DNA from: an uncultured Acholeplasmatales bacterium
GTDB taxonomy: Bacteria; Bacillota_I; Bacilli_A; ML615J-28; CAG-698
NCBI GenBank assembly: GCA_937877075.1
Contig: CALEGD010000053.1
Location: forward strand, 1-26,395
Direction of reading: 5' to 3'
DNA length: 26,395 bases
The notes beneath the pieces are model-generated. The model was not told the origin of the DNA and ran no database searches. It was given only the letters and a program-made list of their open reading frames with translations. A program made the translations under genes and the position numbers. Positions 6,766 to 14,637 of the stretch are shown here, in pieces (the first letter of the stretch is position 1; every line of letters begins with the position of its first letter).

Positions 6766-8778
6766 ATGTTAGTAACTATTGCATCAATAATCATTCTCGT
6801 AATTGAAGTTGTATTCATAATTTTGTTTTTTATAATATCTAGAAAAACCAAAGCTAATGTATCCAAAAACACAGTTTTTTGGTTTGTTCCGGTATCCCTG
6901 TTTTTAATATTCCTACACGTTATAGGTTATATTGCTGTCAATGATTCTTATAATGTTGTAGGACTTATTAGATGTATTGTCTCTTCGCTAAAGACCTTTG
7001 CTTTTGAAATCAACCCATTATATATAGAACCGCTTCTTAATAGTAACACAATGTTTGCAATAACTTTTTTAGTAGCTTATTTAATGGCTATTTTTACGGT
7101 ATTTGCGACTGCAATTGGATTAATGAAGGATAATATTTTAAATAGCATAAGAGTTAGAAAAATAATCTCAAAAGAATGTGATATTGTTATTGGTAATAAT
7201 AATACTTCATTAGAATATATTAGTAAACATAAAAATAAAACTTGCTTATGGATAACTGAAGCAATTGATAAAGAAAAAATTAAATTTTTATATAATAATA
7301 GAATTACTTTTATTAAATGTGAGCTAAGCAAGGGAAATATTAATAAGTTTTTAAAAGATAAAATAAGATATAATTTTATTGCATTTAATACGGAAGAAAC
7401 TAATTATCAAAAGTTTATTGATAATTTTGTTCAAATGAAAAATGATGAAAAATATATATTCCTCTATTTAGAGGTTAAATATAATGAAGCAGAAGTTGTA
7501 AGAAATGAATATTTGAAACACAAGGACAAGAATTCCAATCTGTTTATTGGGACATTTTCTCGTTATGAACTAATGTCAAGAAAATTTGTTTCTACCTTAA
7601 CAATACCTTCATTATTACCTGATGATTTCTTTAATAAAAATAGAACCATAAAAGAAGATAAAGAAATTAATGTTTTCTTCTATGGATTCGGTAAAGTTAA
7701 TGCATCATTATTTACCATGTTTTGTCAGAATAACCAACTTGTTAGAATGAAAGATAATCAATTGTTAAGTTTTCCGATAAACTATTATGCAATTGATAAA
7801 AATTGTGATGCTTTTAATTCTAAACGTCTTGGTTATATAATTAAAAACTTTAAGAATATGGAAAGTGACCTGCCCTTACCGGAAGTTCCCTGTAATTTTC
7901 AGTTCTTACCTTATGATATAAATAGCTATGAAGGAATTAATGAAGTTAAAAAGATTGCACACAAGAAAAACACCTTTAATTTATTTATAGTAAGTTATGG
8001 AACTGATTTTGAAAATGCGGAAACAGCCCTATGGTTAGAAAGTGAATTTAAATATGAAAATACTTTAATCGCCTGTAGATTGAAAAATAATCGAATTGAA
8101 AATGAAAACATAATCTATTTTGGAAATGAATCTGAAGTTATTAGTCATCAATATATTGTAGAAGAGGAATTGCAGCAGTTTGCGAAAGAAATTGACTCTA
8201 ATTACAATCAATTATATGAAATGGGATTTTTAGAAAAGGAACTATATTGGGATAAATTAAATCAGATTGAACTTTATTCTAATTATTATTCCGCAATGAA
8301 CATCAGATTTAAATTAAACTTATTAGGTTTAGATTTAACCAAAGACCATAATGTAGAATCAATTTCAGAAAATCAGTTTATGAAGATCTATGGAGAAGGT
8401 TTTAAGAATACAAATAATTACGAGCAATATTTTAATACAAGTATCCGTAATGTAATCGCCTATAGTGAAAAGTTAAGGTGGAATGCATTCTATTTATTTA
8501 ATGGATATAAACCGATGTTATTAAAAGATATTAAAATACAGGGCAAGAAGATTGTTTGGAAGAATCATAATAACAAAACACATGCCTGTATAACATCTCA
8601 TCGTGGATTGGATAAACTTCATAATTATGTTTTAAGTAAGTTTGATAAAAAGTTAAATGTTACAATTAAGGATGTAGAAAGCTATAAGTATGATTACATG
8701 ATCTTTGATAATCCGGATAATAATTTGATTAATATTTTGCTTAAAAAAGGATATAAGATATTCTTTAAATATAATTGA
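6766..8778 (+). CDS. Membrane protein with two TrkA-N-like Rossmann domains and a RyR-like C-terminus
   Basis: A 670-residue protein in very AT-rich DNA. Three hydrophobic segments (about 3-25, 37-58 and 95-119) anchor it, with no recognisable channel pore between them. Two Rossmann-like units follow: one from Asp139 (DIVIGNNN), and one around residues 302-480 with a nucleotide-binding-type turn FYGFGKVN (Gly307, Gly309) and a later SYGTDFENAETALWLE block, like TrkA-N/RCK domains. Residues 565-625 (SEKLRWNAFYLFNGY, then KTHACITSHRGLDKL) resemble the E-[HK]-x-RWNA...GY...H-x-C-L pattern of bacterial RyR domains. Such RyR/TrkA-N proteins have been proposed as ligand sensors in bacterial conflict systems; this assignment is from memory of the pattern and unproven here. 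A TATAAT at 6723-6728 and AAGGCGG eight bases before the ATG support expression. No effector enzyme is visible in the chain. Confidence 0.6.
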   Translation: MLVTIASIIILVIEVVFIILFFIISRKTKANVSKNTVFWFVPVSLFLIFLHVIGYIAVNDSYNVVGLIRCIVSSLKTFAFEINPLYIEPLLNSNTMFAITFLVAYLMAIFTVFATAIGLMKDNILNSIRVRKIISKECDIVIGNNNTSLEYISKHKNKTCLWITEAIDKEKIKFLYNNRITFIKCELSKGNINKFLKDKIRYNFIAFNTEETNYQKFIDNFVQMKNDEKYIFLYLEVKYNEAEVVRNEYLKHKDKNSNLFIGTFSRYELMSRKFVSTLTIPSLLPDDFFNKNRTIKEDKEINVFFYGFGKVNASLFTMFCQNNQLVRMKDNQLLSFPINYYAIDKNCDAFNSKRLGYIIKNFKNMESDLPLPEVPCNFQFLPYDINSYEGINEVKKIAHKKNTFNLFIVSYGTDFENAETALWLESEFKYENTLIACRLKNNRIENENIIYFGNESEVISHQYIVEEELQQFAKEIDSNYNQLYEMGFLEKELYWDKLNQIELYSNYYSAMNIRFKLNLLGLDLTKDHNVESISENQFMKIYGEGFKNTNNYEQYFNTSIRNVIAYSEKLRWNAFYLFNGYKPMLLKDIKIQGKKIVWKNHNNKTHACITSHRGLDKLHNYVLSKFDKKLNVTIKDVESYKYDYMIFDNPDNNLINILLKKGYKIFFKYN

Positions 8779-8784
8779 ATTATC

Positions 8785-8990
8785 TAATGACATGAAACAT
8801 TTTCTCAAGTGAATATTCTCAGAATAACATTTGTGGTGGAACAAGTTTGAGAGTGGTAGACATAAGAAAAACGCACGATAAACCCAAGATATTGCCCAGA
8901 TCTTTATTGGATTTTTGGAAGAGTTTTTCCAAAACTATAGTATTATCAACTTTAAGTGGAATTTTGCTAACTTAGAGATAAGATGATAAA
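8785..8990 (+). other. Possible decayed coding fragment, otherwise non-coding
   Basis: No intact gene lies here. One frame stays open for about 60 codons without a usable start (it includes ICGGTSLRVVDIRKTHDK). A neighbouring frame then reads TQDIAQIFIGFLEEFFQNY and on to a stop near 8988. The two could be pieces of one frameshifted gene, but I recognise neither. Confidence 0.2.
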
Positions 8991-9022
8991 AAAAGATGCC
9001 TCCTGAGCAGGTGGCATCTTTC
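8991..9022. terminator. Terminator of the HMA gene, also serving the RyR-like gene
   Basis: AAAGATGCC pairs with GGCATCTTT, with an inner CC/GG pair after one mismatch. The minus strand ends in seven T, an ideal terminator for the leftward HMA gene. The plus strand ends in TTTCTT, a weaker one. Confidence 0.8.
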
Positions 9023-9074
9023 TTCGCATAACCAATAATATTTGAAGTAATCTATTTGATTAAAAACTCAAAAT

Positions 9075-9314
9075 TTATTCATCAGGATTATAAACAACAA
9101 TTTTTTTGGCTTGATATCCTAATTCATTGATTGCTGAAACAAATTCATCAGCATTACTTTCTTCCCCTTGGAAATCAATCTTTACAATTTTTTGCGAGAC
9201 ATCAATATCAACCCTATCTGCACCCAGAGAACTTAACTTTGAATCAATTCTATTTAAACAACCTAAACAATGTATCCCTTCAATACTTGATACTAATCTT
9301 AATGTATCTTTCAT
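9075..9314 (-). CDS. HMA-domain metal-binding protein (copper-chaperone-like)
   Basis: A 79-residue protein with the beta-alpha-beta pattern of heavy-metal-associated domains. The metal site is Cys16-x-x-Cys19 in GIHCLGCLNRI, with His15 just before it in place of the usual Thr or Met, and the domain ends with the expected E-L-G-Y-x-A. It should bind a soft metal such as Cu(I) and pass it on, but no metal ATPase gene is nearby in this window. I chose the ATG at 9314 because AAGGAGG lies eight bases upstream; a longer in-frame start adds 13 polar residues without a binding site. Confidence 0.85.
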   Translation of the reverse strand: MKDTLRLVSSIEGIHCLGCLNRIDSKLSSLGADRVDIDVSQKIVKIDFQGEESNADEFVSAINELGYQAKKIVVYNPDE

Positions 9315-9478
9315 GTTATTTTCCTCCTTGTTTTCCGCACTTTTCTGTATCAAATATATTATATGATATAAAAGACAATTAAGTAAAAAAGATGATTTTT
9401 GTCACTACAAACAATTTATTATATAATAAATAGGGACCTTAATATAAGACAAAAATCTTGATAAATTATAATATATAT

Positions 9479-9510
9479 AAAAATAAAAGCGCCTCATAAA
9501 CATGAGACCC
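9479..9510 (-). terminator. Leftward terminator of the small one-helix protein gene
   Basis: On the minus strand GTCTCAT pairs with ATGAGGC (one G-T wobble) across GTTT, followed by GCTTTTATTTTT. Confidence 0.6.
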
Positions 9511-9587
9511 AAATCTATTTACTCAACCTTTAGTTGTTGTTTTTATGGATATTTTTATCTAGTTTAATTAACTAGATAATAATACAT

Positions 9588-9758
9588 TTATCTTGCAAGT
9601 TTACTAGCTAGATAATAATCTTCAATTGTCCATTTACTGATTTCACTTTTTCTTGAATAATTACTATTATCATCAGTATTACTTAGGGCTAATCTGATAA
9701 CCAATGGGAGTATAACCAAAACGGTAATACCAGCGATTAAAATGATAAGTTCTAACAA
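9588..9758 (-). CDS. Small one-helix membrane protein
   Basis: About 56 residues with a hydrophobic segment at 2-24 and a polar tail containing several Ser, Asn and charged residues (IEDYYLASKLAR at the end). I recognise no family. The preferred start is a TTG at 9758, preceded by AGAGGTG seven bases upstream; a TTG eight codons earlier would sit on a TATAAT-like -10 and has no binding site. A leftward terminator follows downstream. The clear binding site and terminator argue for a real gene despite its size. Confidence 0.5.
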   Translation of the reverse strand: MLELIILIAGITVLVILPLVIRLALSNTDDNSNYSRKSEISKWTIEDYYLASKLAR

Positions 9759-10084
9759 ATTTTCACCTCTTTCTACAATCAAATTATATCACATTTCGCT
9801 TTTTCAATTCCATGAAAACGCAATAAAATACTTATGAAAGTCTTTTCATATGTATTTAAGTTTTAATCTAAACTGAGTTAATTGATTACAAAATTTGTCA
9901 GTTAGTATGGTAAATTGATTTTAAAATGAAAACCAAGGTTACCTTAGGTAATAGTCAATATTAGTTTTAATCTAGATGCAGGACCAACTATATTTGTAGC
10001 GAAAAGTTTTTGCTACAAATAATAAATTAGTAATGAAAACACAGGCCATTATTGGTAGTTATAATTTTAAATTAGGAGGTTTAT
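9759..10084. other. Intergenic region upstream of the second yjbQ
   Basis: This divergent region holds three symmetric elements: ATGAAA/TTTCAT near 9834-9849, a perfect inverted repeat TTACCT-T-AGGTAA at 9939-9951, and a nine-base-pair hairpin at 9992-10020. AGGAGG at 10074-10079 is the ribosome binding site of yjbQ copy 2. I could not place a convincing -35/-10 pair for yjbQ. Confidence 0.5.
9992..10020 (+). promoter_or_regulatory. Perfect 9-bp hairpin in the yjbQ copy 2 leader
   Basis: ATTTGTAGC (9992-10000) pairs exactly with GCTACAAAT (10012-10020) across an 11-base loop. It lies 64 bases before the yjbQ start and is not followed by a T tract, so it is not a standard terminator. It could be an operator or an RNA element in the leader. 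Confidence 0.4.
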
Positions 10085-10474
10085 GTGGAACATACAATAA
10101 AAACAAGCAAACAAGATGAAATGATTGATATTACCAATATTATTCAAGATGATGTTAGAAATTGCAATATTAAAGACGGTATGGCAATTGTTTTTGTACC
10201 TCATACAACAGCTGGAATAACAATTAATGAGAATGCTGACCCTGATGTGATATATGACATGCTTGCCACATTTCGTAAGCTAATTCCAGAGGATGAAAGC
10301 TATAGGCACCTGGAAGGAAATTCACACGCACATCTTAAGTCATCTATTATTGGTTCTTCTTGTACAATTATAATTGAAAATGGAAGACTTAAACTAGGGA
10401 CATGGCAAGGAGTATACTTTTGTGAATTCGATGGTCCAAGAACCAGAAGGTTTTATACAAAATTTATTGAATAG
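10085..10474 (+). CDS. yjbQ: YjbQ/UPF0047 family protein, copy 2
   Basis: A 129-residue paralogue of the protein at 3048, about 85% identical (19 differences in 129) and with all conserved motif residues intact (HTTAGITINE, HLEGNSHAH, GTWQ, EFDGPR). The differences are mostly conservative, so both copies look functional. The start is GTG at 10085, five bases after AGGAGG; it aligns exactly with the ATG-GAA-CAT start of copy 1. An ATG overlaps it at 10083 but is out of frame and stops after five codons. The copy ends two residues earlier than copy 1. Ten bases separate its stop from a possible TTG of the GyrI-like gene, so they form one operon. Confidence 0.9.
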   Translation: MEHTIKTSKQDEMIDITNIIQDDVRNCNIKDGMAIVFVPHTTAGITINENADPDVIYDMLATFRKLIPEDESYRHLEGNSHAHLKSSIIGSSCTIIIENGRLKLGTWQGVYFCEFDGPRTRRFYTKFIE

Positions 10475-10501
10475 AGGACGAAGTTGAAAGGATATAAAAA
10501 A

Positions 10502-11122
10502 ATGAAATATGAGTGGCGAAAAGAAGAAAAACATCTTTACTTACCAAAAGAAAAACCTACATTAGTTGAAATACCTAAAGCAAAGTTTGTTTGTATAAAA
10601 GGAAAAGGAAATCCTAATCAAGAGGACTTTTCTTATAGGATAGAAGCACTTTACTCTATTGCTTATACTATTAGAATGATGCCTAAAAACGGCTTTACTC
10701 CTGATGGTTATTTTGAATACACAGTTTATCCTTTAGAAGGGTTATGGGATTTAACTGAAGAAGGCAGAAAAAGTAAAGAATTAAATAAAGATGAGTTATT
10801 GTATACAATAATGATCAAACAACCGAATTTTGTTACTGAAGGAGTTTTTAAGAAAGCTCTTGAAATGGCCAGCAAGAAAAAACTTAATCCATTATTGAAA
10901 GAAGTTTATTTTGATGAAATAGAAGATGGCCGATCAGTACAAATATTACATATTGGCTCATATGATGATGAACCTAGAAGTTTTAAAAAAATGAAAGAAT
11001 TTATTAAAGAAAACAATTTGAAAATTAAAACACTTGTACATCGCGAAATTTATTTATCGGATGTTAGACGAGTTGAGAAGGAAAAATTAAAAACAGTTCT
11101 GAGATATAGGGTTAGTAAATAG
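10502..11122 (+). CDS. GyrI-like small-molecule-binding domain protein
   Basis: A 206-residue single-domain protein starting MKYEWRKEEKHLYLPKEKP, the usual opening of the standalone GyrI-like family (COG4832 type), followed by GKGNPN near 34-39, a central VYPLEGLWDL stretch and an ILHIGSYDDEP block that lines the ligand cleft in related folds. GyrI-like (SHV-fold) domains bind small hydrophobic or drug-like molecules, often as sensors in regulators; this one has no DNA-binding domain, so a binding or hydrolytic role is more likely. I chose the ATG at 10502 over the TTG at 10484 because the family begins here and AAAGGA lies nine bases upstream. It is co-transcribed with yjbQ copy 2. Confidence 0.8.
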   Translation: MKYEWRKEEKHLYLPKEKPTLVEIPKAKFVCIKGKGNPNQEDFSYRIEALYSIAYTIRMMPKNGFTPDGYFEYTVYPLEGLWDLTEEGRKSKELNKDELLYTIMIKQPNFVTEGVFKKALEMASKKKLNPLLKEVYFDEIEDGRSVQILHIGSYDDEPRSFKKMKEFIKENNLKIKTLVHREIYLSDVRRVEKEKLKTVLRYRVSK

Positions 11123-11195
11123 ATTAGATTTATCAAAATATAATTTATGAATGATAAAAGTAATATAATAAATAAGATTAAATCTTGAGCTTAAA

Positions 11196-11227
11196 AAAGA
11201 TCCTATAATCTCCGGTCTTTATTTTTT
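11196..11227 (+). terminator. Terminator of the yjbQ2-GyrI operon
   Basis: AAAGATC (11196-11202) pairs with GGTCTTT (11214-11220) with one T-G wobble and is followed by ATTTTTT. Confidence 0.7.
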
Positions 11228-11414
11228 CTGAAAAAGTCCTTAAAATTCGATATTAATATATATTAGATGACAAGATGTCAGATTATGATAACATTGTCAC
11301 TTCACCAAAGTTATACTTTCTTTTTATAGCAAAAATAAGTATAATGATAGAAGTTAAATATTTATTTATTATTATATTTTATTGGGAAATAATAAATAAA
11401 AACAGGAGAGAAAT

Positions 11415-12269
11415 ATGAAGAAAATTAAAATTGTCTGTGATAGTACGTTTAATCTCCCGGAAGATTATATTAAGGAAAATGATATTCGTGTCGTTCCTCT
11501 AAATGTTATTATTAATGGTACAAGCTACCGTGACCAAATCGATATTCAACTGGAAGAAGTAATGGATTCCATAAATAATGGTTTTAAGGTTTCAACAAGT
11601 CAACCGACTCCTAGTGTTTTTCTTGAAACATTTACAAACTTGAAGAATGAAGGAGTTACTGATATTCTTTGTTTTACAATTTCCTCAACTCTATCGGGAA
11701 CCTTCTCCGGCGCTAATCTTGCGAAAGAGAATATTGAAGGCATTAACATCCATCTCATTGATACTCTTTCTGCATCTATTGGTTCGGAGATGTTGCTTCG
11801 GGAAGCAATCTTGCATCTTCAGAGCGGGAAAGGTATTCCAGAAGTACTTCAGAAAGTGAATAATTTAAAGGAAAACTCAACAATCCTTCTTTGCATGGAA
11901 AATCTGAAATACTTAAGGTTTTCAGGAAGGATCACAAGAATCAAAGCTACTCTTGGCAACCTCCTCCATGTAAAACCGATTCTTGAATATTTTGCCGGAA
12001 AGCTTAATATCCATAGTAAATTCAGGACCGAAAAAGCTGTTTTTAATTATATTATCGAACGGTTAAAAACCGAATATCAAAAAGCAAAATCCAAGTTTTT
12101 AGTCTATTTATCCCATGTCAGAAGTTTGGCTAAAGTAGAGAACCTGAAAAAGTTGATTGAAGATGCACTTGAAGGTGTGAAAGTTCATATCAGCAAACAG
12201 ATAACCCCGGTTATTGCCGTCAATATTGGCTATGGGGGCTATGGGGTTTCTTGGTGTTACGAAAACTAA
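11415..12269 (+). CDS. DegV family fatty-acid-binding protein (FakB-like)
   Basis: A 284-residue protein of normal family length. It opens with the typical KIVCDSTFNLP and carries the two loops that hold the fatty-acid carboxylate and phosphate: TSQP (61-64) and STLSGTFSGA (91-100). In Staphylococcus and relatives FakB proteins present bound fatty acids to the kinase FakA, feeding exogenous fatty acids into phospholipid synthesis; no fakA is in the window, so the role is by family. AGGAG lies seven bases before the ATG, and a TATAAT at 11340-11345 may be its -10. Its own terminator follows, so it appears to be a single-gene unit. Confidence 0.9.
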   Translation: MKKIKIVCDSTFNLPEDYIKENDIRVVPLNVIINGTSYRDQIDIQLEEVMDSINNGFKVSTSQPTPSVFLETFTNLKNEGVTDILCFTISSTLSGTFSGANLAKENIEGINIHLIDTLSASIGSEMLLREAILHLQSGKGIPEVLQKVNNLKENSTILLCMENLKYLRFSGRITRIKATLGNLLHVKPILEYFAGKLNIHSKFRTEKAVFNYIIERLKTEYQKAKSKFLVYLSHVRSLAKVENLKKLIEDALEGVKVHISKQITPVIAVNIGYGGYGVSWCYEN

Positions 12270-12320
12270 TATTTGTGATAAATGACTTTCAACGAAGCAA
12301 TAGCCGTGACATCGGTTCAT

Positions 12321-12345
12321 GTGTCAACTTGTTTGACACTTTTTT
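12321..12345 (+). terminator. Terminator after the degV-type gene
   Basis: GTGTCAA (12321-12327) and TTGACAC (12333-12339) form a perfect stem with a five-base loop, followed by six T. Confidence 0.85.
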
Positions 12346-12421
12346 AAAATAATTTTCAATAAAAGCAAATAAGATGTTATACTTAATAGGTTACATATAA
12401 ATACAGAAATAAGGAGACTAG

Positions 12422-14035
12422 ATGACAACTATTTTTGACGAATTACCAATTCTAGAGACAACTAAAGAAGCGTTAAAACAATTGGGTTTTGAAATGCCTA
12501 CCCCAATTCAAGCACTGACTATACCAAAGATAATTGAAGGGCTCGATTTAATAGGCCAAGCCCAAACCGGTACAGGAAAGACTTTTGCCTATGCAATACC
12601 AATGGTAGAAAAAACAGATACCACTAAAGAAGTTACTCAAGGACTTATTTTAGCACCAACCAGAGAGTTAACTGTTCAAGTATATAAAGAAATATTAAAA
12701 CTTGTAAAGTTTTATCCGGAGTTAAAGGTAACTACCATTGTCGGTGGTGAATCTTATGAAAGACAATTTAGAGAACTAGCAAAACATCCCCATATTATTG
12801 TCGCAACCCCCGGACGTATCATTGATCATATTAATCGAGGCACAGTTGATTTATCTAATGTCAGCATATTAACCTTAGACGAAGCCGATGAAATGTTGAA
12901 AATGGGTTTTCAAGAAGATGTTGAAACAATCTTAAAAACGATTCCGTCTACCAGGCAAACGGTGCTCTTTTCCGCTACCATTCCTCCCTTTATCAAAAAA
13001 ATTGCAAAACAATATCAAAAACGACCAGAATTGATCAAGGTAGAAGCAGAAACTTTAACCGTTGATAAAACAACACAAGGCTATTTTGTTGTTAAAGAAG
13101 GGGATAAACCTAAATTATTAAAAAGAATACTTGATTTTGAAAATCCGAAAACAGCGATTATTTTTTGTAATACCAAAGCAGATGTTGATAGAATTGCTGC
13201 CGCCTTACAAGAGGAAAACTTTACCGCAGATGCATTGCATGGCGATTTAAAACAAGCCCAAAGAAACTATGTAATGAATCGTTTTAGAAACAAACAACTT
13301 TCCCTTTTAATTGCCACTGATGTTGCCGCAAGAGGATTAGATGTTTCTGATGTAGAAATAGTAATTAACTATGATTTACCGCAACAAGATGAAATCTATA
13401 TACATCGAATCGGAAGAACCGGTAGAGCAGGCAAGAAGGGGAAAGCTATTTCCCTAGTTACCCCCGGTAAACGCCAAATGATTGATGTCTTATCTAAATT
13501 TACTAATGCCGAAATAAAAAAATTAGAAATACCTACCGAAGAGGTAATTTATCGTCAAAGACTTAAATCTTTTAAAAAAGATTTAAAGAAATCAATCCGA
13601 AAAGAAGTGCCTAATCATCTAGAATTACTATCCGATATTTTAGAAGATGATCTGGCAAAAGAAGCGCTTTTAAATTCATTATTGGATAACGTAATTCCTA
13701 AACAGAAAACTTATGATGAAATTGAAGTTGTTTCAAACAAGAAAACTAGAGAAAGAAGAAGTGAAAGAAATAACAAAAGTCAAAAGACAAGGGGGTTAAA
13801 TACTTATAAAGATTTTACATTGAATCTTGGTAAAAAGGATGGAATGACCCCCCAAAACTTATTCAGGATCATGGAAAAAGAATTTGGAATTTATTCTAAA
13901 AATATCGGAGATATTAAACTCACTTCAACCGCTACAGTATTTGGTTTAAAAAAAGAAACAGTTTCACGTCTGAAGAAAGATAAAACCTTTAGATATAATG
14001 GTAAAGAAGTATCTTTAAAATTAATTAAAAAATAG
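12422..14035 (+). CDS. cshA: DEAD-box ATP-dependent RNA helicase (CshA/DeaD type)
   Basis: A 537-residue helicase with every core motif: Q motif around FEMPTPIQ (23-30), Walker A AQTGTGKT (47-54), PTRELT, TPGR, DEAD at 153-156, SAT, ARGLDV and HRIGRTGRAG. After the two RecA-like domains and a basic linker, the last 75 residues (YKDFTLNLGKKDGM...) form a DbpA-type RNA-binding fold, as in Bacillus CshA and E. coli DeaD. It unwinds RNA during ribosome assembly and mRNA decay, especially in the cold. AAGGAG lies seven bases before the ATG and a TATACT -10 is about 40 bases upstream. The methyltransferase gene follows after 28 bases with no terminator, making an RNA-metabolism operon. Confidence 0.93.
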   Translation: MTTIFDELPILETTKEALKQLGFEMPTPIQALTIPKIIEGLDLIGQAQTGTGKTFAYAIPMVEKTDTTKEVTQGLILAPTRELTVQVYKEILKLVKFYPELKVTTIVGGESYERQFRELAKHPHIIVATPGRIIDHINRGTVDLSNVSILTLDEADEMLKMGFQEDVETILKTIPSTRQTVLFSATIPPFIKKIAKQYQKRPELIKVEAETLTVDKTTQGYFVVKEGDKPKLLKRILDFENPKTAIIFCNTKADVDRIAAALQEENFTADALHGDLKQAQRNYVMNRFRNKQLSLLIATDVAARGLDVSDVEIVINYDLPQQDEIYIHRIGRTGRAGKKGKAISLVTPGKRQMIDVLSKFTNAEIKKLEIPTEEVIYRQRLKSFKKDLKKSIRKEVPNHLELLSDILEDDLAKEALLNSLLDNVIPKQKTYDEIEVVSNKKTRERRSERNNKSQKTRGLNTYKDFTLNLGKKDGMTPQNLFRIMEKEFGIYSKNIGDIKLTSTATVFGLKKETVSRLKKDKTFRYNGKEVSLKLIKK

Positions 14036-14063
14036 CGTATTTAAAAACATTGGTGGTGATTTA

Positions 14064-14576
14064 ATGTCTGAGATTGTTGAAAAGGCCCAGGAAATAATAC
14101 TTTCTTGCAAACATAAGGGTATTGCCGTTGATGCAACCTGCGGTAATGGACATGATACATTATTTCTATTGAAACATTTTAAACAGGTTTATGCTTTTGA
14201 TATTCAACCTCTGGCAATCAAAAGAACTGCAGAAAGAACCAAAGGTTTTATTAATCTAATTCTTATTGAGAATGATTTTCAAAAGATTAATAAGTATGTA
14301 GATAATGTTGATGCCATTATGTTTAATCTTGGGTTTTTACCGGGAAGCAACAAAAGGGTTAAAACTTCTGATTTTAATTCGGCTGCTGCGATTCTTAAAG
14401 CATATGATTTACTTAATCCCGGAGCTATAATGAGTATAGCCTGTTATACCAAGCACGATGGGGGAATGGAAGAGTTTCAGGAAATTAAAAATTCCTTGAA
14501 AAACTCCGGAATTCCGTATAAATTATATCAAGGCTTTATTAACGAAGAAGTTTTAATCGAAATAATTAAATATTAA
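14064..14576 (+). CDS. mnmM: tRNA (mnm5s2U34) methyltransferase MnmM (YtqB family)
   Basis: A 170-residue Rossmann methyltransferase. The SAM-binding motif is VDATCGNGHDTLFLL (23-37), followed by the acidic AFDIQ at the end of strand 2 and the family-specific NLGFLPGSNK block in place of the usual motif IV. These are the signatures of the YtqB/rRNA_methylase family, whose Bacillus and Staphylococcus members methylate nm5s2U to mnm5s2U in the tRNA wobble position. The frequent family motif Y-x-GH-x-GG is here CYTKHDGG, a small variation. GGTGGTGA seven bases before the ATG is its binding site. It is the second gene of the helicase operon. Confidence 0.85.
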   Translation: MSEIVEKAQEIILSCKHKGIAVDATCGNGHDTLFLLKHFKQVYAFDIQPLAIKRTAERTKGFINLILIENDFQKINKYVDNVDAIMFNLGFLPGSNKRVKTSDFNSAAAILKAYDLLNPGAIMSIACYTKHDGGMEEFQEIKNSLKNSGIPYKLYQGFINEEVLIEIIKY

Positions 14577-14583
14577 AAACAAA

Positions 14584-14629
14584 AAGACCAGTTAAAGAAA
14601 GCGAAAGCTTTGATAACTGGTCTTGTTTT
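14584..14629. terminator. Strong bidirectional terminator
   Basis: AAGACCAGTTA (14584-14594) pairs perfectly with TAACTGGTCTT (14614-14624). An inner AAAGC-GAAA-GCTTT hairpin extends it with a stable GNRA-type tetraloop. T-rich tails follow on both strands, closing the rightward helicase operon and the leftward efflux operon. Confidence 0.9.
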
Positions 14630-14637
14630 ATAATTGT

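Noticed and set aside
6766..7130. Reading the RyR-like protein's N-terminus as a potassium channel pore
   Set aside because: No TVGYG-like selectivity filter or pore-helix pattern is present between the hydrophobic segments.
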